A model generated the notes under the pieces. The model was not told the DNA's origin. It did no database searches and saw only the letters and a program-made list of their open reading frames with translations. Source: Gammaproteobacteria bacterium (GTDB taxonomy: Bacteria; Pseudomonadota; Gammaproteobacteria; Pseudomonadales; Azotimanducaceae). From it: a DNA stretch of 39,068 nt. A program made the position numbers and the translations under genes. Position 1 is the stretch's first letter. Each line of letters starts with the position of its first letter. The stretch is from positions 8,159 through 47,226 of the forward strand of contig PAFU01000057.1 in assembly GCA_002704225.1 (NCBI GenBank), given 5' to 3'. Shown here one piece after another: positions 8,993-16,302 of the stretch.

Positions 8993-9580
8993 ATGGCTGA
9001 GGCATCATCAGAGATAAAACTTAACGGACTGCATCATCTGGCGCTGGTATGTCGGGACATGGAGCGCACGGTGGACTTTTACACTCGAGTGCTTGGGCTT
9101 AAGTTGAAAAAAGGCTTCGATCTACCTGGATACGGGCAACACTTCTTTTTTGACATGGGCAACGGCAGCGAGTTGGCGTTTTTCTGGTTCAACGATGCAG
9201 AACCCGCACAACCCGGTGTTGCGGCGGTCAAAAACATCGTCGGCAGCCGTCAGGGCAACATCAGTTCCGCCCACGGCTCCATGAACCATGTGGCCTTTAG
9301 CGTGTCCGCCGATGACATCGTTGCCTATCGTGAGAAGCTGATCTCCAAGGGTGTGGACTGCACACCGGTTGTTCCCCATGACGATGTGGTCACCGGCGCC
9401 GAAGCAGCCGATCACCCAGAAGCCCAGCAAAAGCCTTGGCTACAGTCTTTCTATTTTCTGGACCCAGACGGCATCATGCTGGAATTCTGCGCGGATCTGC
9501 AGCCCGGCTTGGCTCATGCCGATCTGCCGGTAAATGCTGAGGGACTCAAGGCAGACGGCAGCAAAATCAGCGGTCTTTGA
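8993..9580 (+). CDS. VOC superfamily metalloenzyme (glyoxalase/extradiol dioxygenase-like)
   Basis: This is a vicinal-oxygen-chelate protein of 195 residues made of two paired beta-alpha-beta-beta-beta modules. Likely metal ligands are the histidine in LHHLALVCRDM (near residue 14), the histidine in SMNHVAFSV (near 100) and the glutamate in IMLEFCADL (near 162). This His-His-Glu set is that of metal-dependent VOC enzymes such as ring-cleavage dioxygenases and glyoxalase I. The C-terminal tail after the last strand is extended. ATG at 8993 is preferred over the ATG at 8987 because GGGGG at 8982-8986 is then at normal spacing. It diverges from the crotonase and converges with the molybdenum hydroxylase operon. 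The substrate is unknown; a ring-opening dioxygenase or isomerase role in the neighbouring catabolism is possible. Confidence 0.9.
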   Translation: MAEASSEIKLNGLHHLALVCRDMERTVDFYTRVLGLKLKKGFDLPGYGQHFFFDMGNGSELAFFWFNDAEPAQPGVAAVKNIVGSRQGNISSAHGSMNHVAFSVSADDIVAYREKLISKGVDCTPVVPHDDVVTGAEAADHPEAQQKPWLQSFYFLDPDGIMLEFCADLQPGLAHADLPVNAEGLKADGSKISGL

Positions 9581-9614
9581 GCGCGAGCACTGCCGATCGA
9601 GATATCCGCCGTGA

Positions 9615-10667
9615 TTAAGACGCTGGAGGATGGGGATGTATCGTCCAACGAAGCGTATCCGGGGCTTCGCCGTCCACCGCACCACTCAGATCCATGAAGG
9701 TTCGATGCGAGTGAATGGCGCCTCGCCACAGCTCGATCCAAGACGCCAAGAGATTCTCGCGCGTCGTACCCTCTAGACCTCTTAGCACCCGCATGCCTCG
9801 TTGCAGGACAATAACAGAGCCGTCGGTTTGCGCTGCCACTGAACACTCGTCCCCCATACCACGCATCATAGACTGCAAAAAATTTGCGGCATCCTGCACG
9901 CCGCCGTCCACGGCACCCACCTGGCAGGCCATAGCCGGATAATGCTGCAAGCCAATAAGACGAGCCGAACGTTGCGCCAAGGCTCGAGCACGCTCTGCAC
10001 CAACAACCTGAGCTAGCGCTGCTATGCCGTTACGAATGTACTCCAGCGCATAGTTACGATTGGCCTTTGCCAATCGCTCTTCGTTCCATTGATTGTCCGG
10101 CGGCGATGGTTGGGCTTGGGCTTCAAAGCCCGGCACAGTTTCGTTAGGTGCAAACCGCAGACGCTCTTTCGGCGCGAGGTCATGGGTATGTTCTTTAAAA
10201 TAGCCACACAGACCAAATTGACCAGTGACATCTTCGGACACGCAGACAAAGCCTAGTCGTGGATTGTTCAAGCTAACGCCATTTTGGGCATACCAACCGT
10301 CCAAGAAGCCCCTGCTGGCTTCCACAGGAATACCGCAGATCGCTGGCCCCGCGTACATCCAGCGCGGGTAACGAAAACGCACCCACGCCTTGCTATCGGA
10401 TTCGGCCATGTATTCCACGGCCACCCCACCAACGCCGTTGGACAGCACGTGGTATTTGGCACAGGCGACGGCATGAGGTAGTCCGTCGAGTCCTAGCTTG
10501 GCAAAACTCGAGAGAAATTTTTCTTCGTGTTGACGACGAAACAAGCGAAACATCCAGTCGTAGACAACCTGCCGACTCTCTTCTACCGCCACCATCAACT
10601 GCAGGCCCAGGAAGTACTGGTGATGCAACTCAGCCTGCGCCCCAATGGCATCGATCTCACGATTCAT
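9615..10667 (-). CDS. Conserved protein of unknown family, last gene of the molybdenum hydroxylase operon
   Basis: I do not recognise this 350-residue protein. It has no signal peptide and no clear membrane segment, so it is probably cytoplasmic. The first 80 residues look helical (LHHQYFLGLQLMVAVEESRQVVYDWMFRLFR). A beta-rich middle with several Trp, Gly and Cys follows (RYPRWMYAGPAICGIPVEASRGFLDGW is one stretch, split here only for description), then a second helical region near residues 200-260. The helix-then-mixed layout faintly recalls the ATC-hydrolase family, but I cannot confirm it. AGGA six bases before the ATG supports the start. It follows the alpha/beta hydrolase by 16 bases, so it is very likely co-transcribed and may handle the product of the molybdenum hydroxylase or the hydrolase. 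Confidence 0.8.
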   Translation of the reverse strand: MNREIDAIGAQAELHHQYFLGLQLMVAVEESRQVVYDWMFRLFRRQHEEKFLSSFAKLGLDGLPHAVACAKYHVLSNGVGGVAVEYMAESDSKAWVRFRYPRWMYAGPAICGIPVEASRGFLDGWYAQNGVSLNNPRLGFVCVSEDVTGQFGLCGYFKEHTHDLAPKERLRFAPNETVPGFEAQAQPSPPDNQWNEERLAKANRNYALEYIRNGIAALAQVVGAERARALAQRSARLIGLQHYPAMACQVGAVDGGVQDAANFLQSMMRGMGDECSVAAQTDGSVIVLQRGMRVLRGLEGTTRENLLASWIELWRGAIHSHRTFMDLSGAVDGEAPDTLRWTIHPHPPAS

Positions 10668-10683
10668 GATTCATCCTGTGTCA

Positions 10684-11799
10684 TTACGTGCGAGATGCCA
10701 GCCAAGCGACAACCAGATCGGCCACTTCCTCTCTCGCATTGCCCGGCTGCTGCAGATAGTGATCGCCAGCAACCATCTCCAACCGCTTGTCCTGAGCACC
10801 CAGACCCTCGTATATGGCCCTCGCATCGGAAGGAAAAACCCCGGTATCCGCATCACTTTGGATAACCAGCGATGGCACACGAATCCGAGCCAAATGTTCC
10901 TCACCGCTGCAATGAGAATCTGTCAGGCTCCACATCGAAAGCCATGTGCGCAGCGTATTGGTCAGGCCAATACCGCGTGGACTGTAGTTCGCCGTTTTCG
11001 GATCGCCGGCATAACAGACACCTACCTGACGATTGGAAGGGTCAAGATTTCCGTCCATCAGTCGCAGATCTGCCCAGGTTCGATACAGATTAAAGGCTCG
11101 GTCGAACATACCATGACGACGAATACGGGCCAGTTCGTCGTGACACCACCGAGTGATCCGATGATTGCGCTGCTCCTGAGCCAGGCGGTAGCGGGCCACG
11201 AAGTCGGCGGAATAAGGCGGTCCGTGTATCGGATCGTACATATTCAACTCGGCAACAACGCTGCTGGGATCGTTTTCATCTGCCACCGACGGGTCGAACC
11301 ATGCGGTCAATACCTCCGGCCGACCACCATGAGCGCAGAGCGAGACGTAGATATCTGCGGAAGGCAGTTGGTGCAGCGCCTGAGGAATTTTCATACCCGG
11401 CGTTGGCTGCATCGTGACCCCTGCCGATTGGGATTGATAGGCCGCCATCAACGAACCGCCACCGGAATTACCCAATAGCACGACGACCTCTACCCCGGCT
11501 TCAGATTTCAGCCATTGAACTCCGGCACCGATATCAATCAGCGCATGTTCGAGCAAGAAAAACGGTTCGTTACCGCGAAATCGGGTATTCCAACCCAGAA
11601 ATCCAACACCTCTAGCAGCCATCAAGTCGCCCAGATAGTGTTCGCTAAAGTCGACGTTGTAGTGGGTGGCGATAAACGCCACCTTGGGCGTTTGACCCTT
11701 AGGCTTGTGGTACAGACCCTGGCAGGTGTTAAAGCCCGCTCCGTTACGCTGTCCAGTTGCTGAAACCAGTGATACGAATTCGCGTTCAATCGATGTCAT
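10684..11799 (-). CDS. Alpha/beta hydrolase
   Basis: This is a 371-residue alpha/beta-hydrolase-fold protein, probably cytoplasmic. The nucleophile elbow is GNSGGG with Ser112. The acid is probably the aspartate in IQSDADTGVFP, and the histidine is in GDHYLQQPGN near the C-terminus. A large insert between the elbow and the acid (about residues 125-300) forms a long cap, so the substrate may be bulky. The reaction should be hydrolysis of an ester, thioester, amide or C-C bond; the sequence does not distinguish these. GGGGGAG upstream of the ATG gives a strong ribosome-binding site. It is 30 bases from the upstream membrane-anchored protein and 16 from the unknown protein downstream, inside the molybdenum hydroxylase operon. 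Confidence 0.9.
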   Translation of the reverse strand: MTSIEREFVSLVSATGQRNGAGFNTCQGLYHKPKGQTPKVAFIATHYNVDFSEHYLGDLMAARGVGFLGWNTRFRGNEPFFLLEHALIDIGAGVQWLKSEAGVEVVVLLGNSGGGSLMAAYQSQSAGVTMQPTPGMKIPQALHQLPSADIYVSLCAHGGRPEVLTAWFDPSVADENDPSSVVAELNMYDPIHGPPYSADFVARYRLAQEQRNHRITRWCHDELARIRRHGMFDRAFNLYRTWADLRLMDGNLDPSNRQVGVCYAGDPKTANYSPRGIGLTNTLRTWLSMWSLTDSHCSGEEHLARIRVPSLVIQSDADTGVFPSDARAIYEGLGAQDKRLEMVAGDHYLQQPGNAREEVADLVVAWLASRT

Positions 11800-11829
11800 T
11801 TACTGCTCCCCCGATGGGCTAGGCAATGT

Positions 11830-12279
11830 TTAATCCGGTTGCAGGGTAATCACCACCAACTTGCCATTGAGCCATAAAGGCAGCCAACTCGGCACCTTCG
11901 GGCGCAGTCGGGCGAACACATCGACAACATACTCAGGATCATCGAGCACGACCTGGGCGTGCCCGCTCAACCGTTGGCCCTGAATCAGCATCTCAACGGG
12001 TTCGCCTGAGCCCTGAAAAGCGCGCCACCAGCGTCCATCAATGCCCATAAAAACCAATTCGTCTTCGCGCAGATAGTTCACTGGGTAGACGCGATCATCG
12101 GCTAAGGTAATGATCATGGCGCGGGCGGCCAGCGCGCCTTGGGGATTGCTGCGAATCTCCTCCATGACTCGGGCGTTAACCTCCTGGCCACGGACTGGCA
12201 GCCAAGCCAGCAAACCAATCAGAACCACAAGACCGAGGGTAAGCCATGCACGGGGTTTGCGCAGCCACGTAAAGAGCAC
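11830..12279 (-). CDS. Small membrane-anchored protein, possibly split-barrel flavin/deazaflavin-like
   Basis: This 149-residue protein starts with GTG two bases after the stop of the MoaD-like gene, with GAGGGTGG as ribosome-binding site. Residues 10-28 (WLTLGLVVLIGLLAWLPV) form a single hydrophobic anchor, which leaves the remainder most likely in the periplasm. The soluble part reads as alternating beta strands (VYPVNYLREDELVFMGIDGRWW, shortened here, then VEMLIQGQRLSGHAQVVLDDPE). This resembles the split-barrel fold of deazaflavin/FMN-dependent nitroreductase-like proteins, but I cannot see a clear cofactor motif, so the family is only suggested. Its place between the MoaD-like protein and the hydrolase implies a role tied to the molybdenum hydroxylase operon. 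Confidence 0.8.
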   Translation of the reverse strand: MLFTWLRKPRAWLTLGLVVLIGLLAWLPVRGQEVNARVMEEIRSNPQGALAARAMIITLADDRVYPVNYLREDELVFMGIDGRWWRAFQGSGEPVEMLIQGQRLSGHAQVVLDDPEYVVDVFARLRPKVPSWLPLWLNGKLVVITLQPD

Positions 12280-12281
12280 GT

Positions 12282-12536
12282 TCAGCCACCCTCGATACGG
12301 GGAATCAAAAACACTTCCGCGCCAGAAGGAATGGGCTGGGTCCAGTCATCACGAAATATCTGACCGTCGATAGAAACGGCGACGCCGCGATCAAGCAGCT
12401 GCTGGAAACTGGGATATCGATCCGTCAGCGAAGCCATCATCTCAGCGATGGTCTCGGCCTGCACCTCGACGGTGCTGCCGGGACCATCCGTTAGCTGAAA
12501 CGTACTGCTCAGGCTAACCTGCATTGTCCCGTTCAT
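12282..12536 (-). CDS. MoaD/ThiS-like ubiquitin-fold protein with C-terminal Gly-Gly
   Basis: This 84-residue protein has the beta-grasp pattern of MoaD/ThiS sulfur carriers. It has an N-terminal strand (MQVSLSSTFQL), a helix (ETIAEMMASLTDRYPSFQQLLD), the strand VAVSIDGQIF, then PIPSGAEVFLIPRIEGG at the end. The terminal di-glycine is the site that MoeB/ThiF-type enzymes adenylate and thiocarboxylate. It could supply sulfur for molybdopterin or for sulfuration of the co-encoded molybdenum enzyme. It overlaps the end of the Mo-binding subunit gene, which argues for coupled translation. Two starts are possible, at 12536 or at 12524; the longer is given. A reading from further upstream (12575) would add residues unlike the family. 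No activating enzyme is in the window. Confidence 0.85.
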   Translation of the reverse strand: MNGTMQVSLSSTFQLTDGPGSTVEVQAETIAEMMASLTDRYPSFQQLLDRGVAVSIDGQIFRDDWTQPIPSGAEVFLIPRIEGG

Positions 12537-14781
12537 CGATGGCCGCCAACACACGTGGAGGCGACATCGGTGCATGAGTCATGCGGACACCCGCAGCATT
12601 GGCAATGGCGTTACCGACCGCAGCCAATGGCGGAACAATCGACGTCTCACCCACGCCGCGCACACCGTACGGGTGCAAGGGGTTGGGTACTTCCAAGATC
12701 TTGGTATCGATGAAGGGAAGGTCCGAGCAAACCGGTATGCGATAGTCCAGAAAGCCTGGATTCTGCAACCGTCCGTCGTCGCCGTAAATGTATTCCTCAT
12801 TCAACGCCCAACCGATGCCCTGCGTGGCGCCGCCTTGGAATTGACCTTCAACATAGTCCGGGTTGATCGCCTTACCCGCGTCTTGGACAACGGTGTAACG
12901 AACGATGGTTGACCGACCGGTTTCTGGATCTACTTCTACATCACAGATGTGGCTGGCAAAGCCCATGCCCGCGCCGTCAGCAACGACTTCGTTATGACCC
13001 GCTATCGGTCCGCCAGTACGACCGGACTTGGCCGCAATCTCTTTTAACGACAGCGGCGGCAAATTTCCGTGGCCTTCGCCAGTGGCAACAGCCTGACCGT
13101 TTTCCCAGACCACATCGTCTACCGGAACACCCCACATTTTCGCCGCACGCTCTTTGAGAACACCGATGGCATCCCGTGCCGCGAAGACCGTGGCCATACC
13201 CGAGGAGAAGGTTCCACGACTGCCTTCAGTCATGTCGTTGTGTCCCAAAGATGTGGTGTCGGCAATGTTTGCTCTCACCTGCTCATAAGGAATACCCAGT
13301 TCCTCTGCGGCAATCATCGCCATGGAGGATCGTGACCCGCCCACGTCTACGGTGCCGAGGGTAAGGTTCACCGTACCGTCCACACCGATGTTCAAGTCGG
13401 TGCAGGTTTGGCCGCCAATATTGAACCAGAAGCCACAGGCAACGCCTCGTCCCTGATTTTTCTTCAGCTTGGCCCGCATATGCGGATGGTCTTTCACGGC
13501 TTTCAGCGTATGCTCGATGCCAATTGGCCCATACGTCGGACCGTAGGGGGCTACCGTGCCTTCTCGCGCGACATTTTTCAGTCGCACGTCGATAGGCTTC
13601 ATGCCGATTTCCTTGGCCAGAACGTCGATAGTGCTCTCCACCGCAAACGCGGCCATGGGGGCAGAAGGGGCTCGATAGGCAGCCACCTTGGGCCGGTTCA
13701 CCACCACATCCCAACCAATGGATTTATTGTTTTTGATGTCGTAACAGGCAAACGCCGTCATACATGCCAGCATGGCCCAGTTGCCTGGGAAGGCACCGCC
13801 CTGGTAACGAAGCTCTGCAACAGCCGCAGTGATCGTGCCATCTTTTTTCGCACCCATCTTGACGTCGATGGACGTAGACGAGGTCGGGCCCGTGCCGCGA
13901 AAGACTTCATCGCGACCCATCACCAACTTCACCGGTCGGTTTGCCTTGCGGGACAGCGCCAGTGCCACCGGCTCGCCCCACACATGGGTTTTGCCACCGA
14001 AACCACCACCGATCTCAGAAGACGTCACCTTCAGTTTGGCAATGTCCAAACCCAACAACGACGCGCATACATTGCGGAAAACAAAGTGCCCCTGAGTGGT
14101 TACCCACAGCTCGGCACTGCCATCGGGATTCACCGATGCCAAACAGGCATGAGGCTCGATATAGCCCTGATGGGTTTGCTCGGTTTTGTAGGTTTTCTCA
14201 ATAATCACGTCAGCTTCAGCAAAGCCAGCATCCACATCGCCGTAACCCATTTGGGTTCGGGCGGAAATATTGGACGGCTTGGTCGGCGCGGGTTCAACAC
14301 CTCGAGTAATGATCCGATCATGAATCACCGGTGCCGATTCCAGCATGGCCTCATCCACGTCTGTGACATGGGGCAGCTTCTTATACTTCACGTCGATCAG
14401 CTTCAATGCTTGAGCAGCCGTTTGCTCATCCACAGCAGCCACCGCCGCAACGGCGTGACCGTCATACAGAGCGCGGCCTCGCGCCATGCAGTTTTCCAAG
14501 ATATCCGCCAGGCCTTGATCGCCTCCGGTCAAATCCGGCATATCCTCAAAGGTAACCACAGATTTAACGCCCGGCAGCTTCTCTGCCTTGGCTGTGTTGA
14601 TTTTCAATATCTGGGCATGTGCATGAGGCGAGCGCAGGACGCGGCCTACCAATTGCCCCGGTGCACTGGCATCCGCTCCGTAGCGCGCCTTGCCTGTGAC
14701 CTTGTCGATACCGTCGGGGCGATTAAATCGCTCCCCTACCACTTCGTATTTTTTGTCTACGTACTTTTGATCGTGACCCAT
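12514..14781 (-). CDS. Molybdenum hydroxylase large subunit (xanthine dehydrogenase/CO dehydrogenase family)
   Basis: This 755-residue molybdopterin cytosine dinucleotide-binding subunit hydroxylates its substrate with oxygen from water. N-terminal MPT-binding domain 1 begins at GIDKVTGKARYGAD. Further signatures are the Mo-site segment GGGFGGKTHVWGEP (near residue 250) and, near the C-terminus, GVRGVGETSIVPPLAAVGNA with the conserved catalytic glutamate. The loop that is AYxCSFR in form I CO dehydrogenase reads AYRAPSAPMA here. It is therefore not a form I CO dehydrogenase, and an organic substrate is expected. The gene follows the 2Fe-2S subunit by 31 bases and overlaps the MoaD-like gene. 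It was the first of the three subunit genes to be recognisable; the FAD-Fe-S-Mo order is that of cox/cut operons. Confidence 0.95.
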   Translation of the reverse strand: MGHDQKYVDKKYEVVGERFNRPDGIDKVTGKARYGADASAPGQLVGRVLRSPHAHAQILKINTAKAEKLPGVKSVVTFEDMPDLTGGDQGLADILENCMARGRALYDGHAVAAVAAVDEQTAAQALKLIDVKYKKLPHVTDVDEAMLESAPVIHDRIITRGVEPAPTKPSNISARTQMGYGDVDAGFAEADVIIEKTYKTEQTHQGYIEPHACLASVNPDGSAELWVTTQGHFVFRNVCASLLGLDIAKLKVTSSEIGGGFGGKTHVWGEPVALALSRKANRPVKLVMGRDEVFRGTGPTSSTSIDVKMGAKKDGTITAAVAELRYQGGAFPGNWAMLACMTAFACYDIKNNKSIGWDVVVNRPKVAAYRAPSAPMAAFAVESTIDVLAKEIGMKPIDVRLKNVAREGTVAPYGPTYGPIGIEHTLKAVKDHPHMRAKLKKNQGRGVACGFWFNIGGQTCTDLNIGVDGTVNLTLGTVDVGGSRSSMAMIAAEELGIPYEQVRANIADTTSLGHNDMTEGSRGTFSSGMATVFAARDAIGVLKERAAKMWGVPVDDVVWENGQAVATGEGHGNLPPLSLKEIAAKSGRTGGPIAGHNEVVADGAGMGFASHICDVEVDPETGRSTIVRYTVVQDAGKAINPDYVEGQFQGGATQGIGWALNEEYIYGDDGRLQNPGFLDYRIPVCSDLPFIDTKILEVPNPLHPYGVRGVGETSIVPPLAAVGNAIANAAGVRMTHAPMSPPRVLAAIDERDNAG

Positions 14782-14812
14782 TGTTCTTTCCCTCTATATC
14801 CGATGATGTTGC

Positions 14813-15316
14813 CTAGCGGCGCTTCTTGCTGCGCTTGTCCTTGCCGCGCATTTCCTTGGCGGCAGCCTGAACGGCATGGACGATCTTGTCGTAGCCAGTA
14901 CAGCGACAGAGATTACCTGCCAGGGCATAGCGGATCTCGGTTTCATCCGGGTTGGGGTTGCGGTCCAGCAGCGACTTAGCCGCCACCAAAAAACCGGGTG
15001 TGCAAATACCGCATTGCAGGGCGGCATGATCGATGAACTTCTGTTGCAGAACGTGCAACTCGCCGCCTTCGGACAAACCTTCTACCGTTGTGACTTCTCT
15101 GCCCTCGGCCTCGACGCCAAGTACTAAGCAAGAGCAAACCAAGCTGCCGTCCAAGGTGACACTGCAAGCACCGCAGTCGCCGGTACCACATCCCTCTTTG
15201 ACACCGGTCAGGCCGACGCGATTACGCAGGGCGGTCATCAAACTTTCATCGGTGGGGCAAGCAAACTGCACCGGATCACCGTTCACTGTTGTCGAAACTA
15301 ATGTTGCGTTGCTCAT
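14813..15316 (-). CDS. Molybdenum hydroxylase 2Fe-2S subunit
   Basis: This small iron-sulfur subunit of 167 residues relays electrons from molybdenum to FAD. A plant-ferredoxin-like cluster site is seen at Cys43, Cys48, Cys51 and Cys61 or 63 (EGCGTGDCGACSVTLDG). The second, all-helical cluster site is at Cys102, Cys105, Cys137 and Cys139 (CGICTPG and CRCTGY). The C-terminus carries an unusually basic tail (KEMRGKDKRSKKRR) beyond the family core. The ATG overlaps the end of the FAD-subunit gene by four bases (ATGA), so translation of the two is probably coupled. Confidence 0.96.
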   Translation of the reverse strand: MSNATLVSTTVNGDPVQFACPTDESLMTALRNRVGLTGVKEGCGTGDCGACSVTLDGSLVCSCLVLGVEAEGREVTTVEGLSEGGELHVLQQKFIDHAALQCGICTPGFLVAAKSLLDRNPNPDETEIRYALAGNLCRCTGYDKIVHAVQAAAKEMRGKDKRSKKRR

Positions 15317-16173
15317 AGGGCGCCTCCCGCGCGTTGAAATGCGATTTTCGCGGCGCGCTTTGCCAACACACCAGCAACACGGGTTCGGTATTCAACCGTT
15401 CCACGCTTGTCATCTATTGGGTTACAGGCCGCGCTACAGGCCGCAGCGAGCTTGTCTAAAGCCGCATCGTCCAGCTTGCTTCCCACCAAGGCCTTCGCCG
15501 CGGCGGGAACCACTACTGCGGTTGGCGCTACAGCACCGAGTACGACCTTGGCTTTTTTCACCACGCCACGCTCCAGCTTAAGGCTGATCGCTACGCCAAC
15601 GACGGCGATATCCATTTCGGTACGCGGAATGAATCGCAGGTAAGCGTCGCCGGTTCGTGACTCCGGCTTGGGCAAGGTGATGGCTTCGATCACCTCTCCC
15701 TTGGCTAAGCAGGTCTGCCCCGGTCCTAGAACGACCTTTTCAACGGCAACGGTGCGTTTTTTCTGGGGACCGACGATCACAGCCTTGGCACCCGCTGCAA
15801 TCATGGCTGGCACGCTATCCGCGGCAGGTGATGCGTTACACAGATTACCCGCAAGCGTCGCGCGGCCTTGAATCTGATCAGAGCCAATCAAATTGGCAGC
15901 TTCAACAACGCCGGGCCATGCGGCCTTCAGTGCCTTGTGCTGACCAATCACTGAACCGGATACGGCTGCTCCGATGGTAAAGCCCTTGGCAGACGCTTGA
16001 ATTTCGTCAATCTTTGGAATGCGTTTGATGTCGACGACCAGATCCGGTTCGACCATGCCCATCTTCAGTTTGACCAGTAGGTCTGTGCCGCCCGCAAGCA
16101 AAAAGGCTGCGCCTTTTTCTTTGCTCATCAAGCCAGCTGCTTCCTTCGCGGACGCAGGTGTTGCGTATCTCAT
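15313..16173 (-). CDS. Molybdenum hydroxylase FAD-binding subunit
   Basis: This 286-residue medium subunit holds FAD and passes electrons to the final acceptor. The flavin-binding motifs are FLLAGGTDLLVK (near residues 24-35) and TLAGNLCNASPAADSVPAMIA (near 106-126). The second differs slightly from the usual TIGGNLANAxPAGD. A C-terminal CODH-type domain follows. The 130-base gap before the divergent alpha/beta hydrolase gene should hold the operon promoter, and this gene appears to be the first of seven (16173 down to 9615). It is in cox/cut-like M-S-L order. Confidence 0.95.
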   Translation of the reverse strand: MRYATPASAKEAAGLMSKEKGAAFLLAGGTDLLVKLKMGMVEPDLVVDIKRIPKIDEIQASAKGFTIGAAVSGSVIGQHKALKAAWPGVVEAANLIGSDQIQGRATLAGNLCNASPAADSVPAMIAAGAKAVIVGPQKKRTVAVEKVVLGPGQTCLAKGEVIEAITLPKPESRTGDAYLRFIPRTEMDIAVVGVAISLKLERGVVKKAKVVLGAVAPTAVVVPAAAKALVGSKLDDAALDKLAAACSAACNPIDDKRGTVEYRTRVAGVLAKRAAKIAFQRAGGAL

Positions 16174-16302
16174 GATTACCCTCTCTTAAATTATCCCCAC
16201 AGCAAAATAGTCTCAGAAAATTCGCCTGGGCGCACTCTTCTCTGGAGACTTGTAAGATGTTTTCGTTGGCGAGCGGTTTCAACAGCACAAAGGCGCAAAA
16301 CA

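Noticed and set aside
10645-11478. A 277-codon plus-strand frame opposite the alpha/beta hydrolase
   Set aside because: The minus strand holds a complete hydrolase with catalytic motifs and a good ribosome-binding site.
13408-14979. A 523-codon open frame on the plus strand opposite the Mo-subunit gene
   Set aside because: The opposite strand encodes an unmistakable molybdenum hydroxylase. The antisense translation is His/Arg-rich and low in domain-like patterns, as expected for a shadow of biased codon use.
13645-16173. Aerobic carbon monoxide dehydrogenase (coxMSL)
   Set aside because: Gene order fits, but the large-subunit loop lacks the AYxCSFR motif of form I enzymes and no other cox genes are present.
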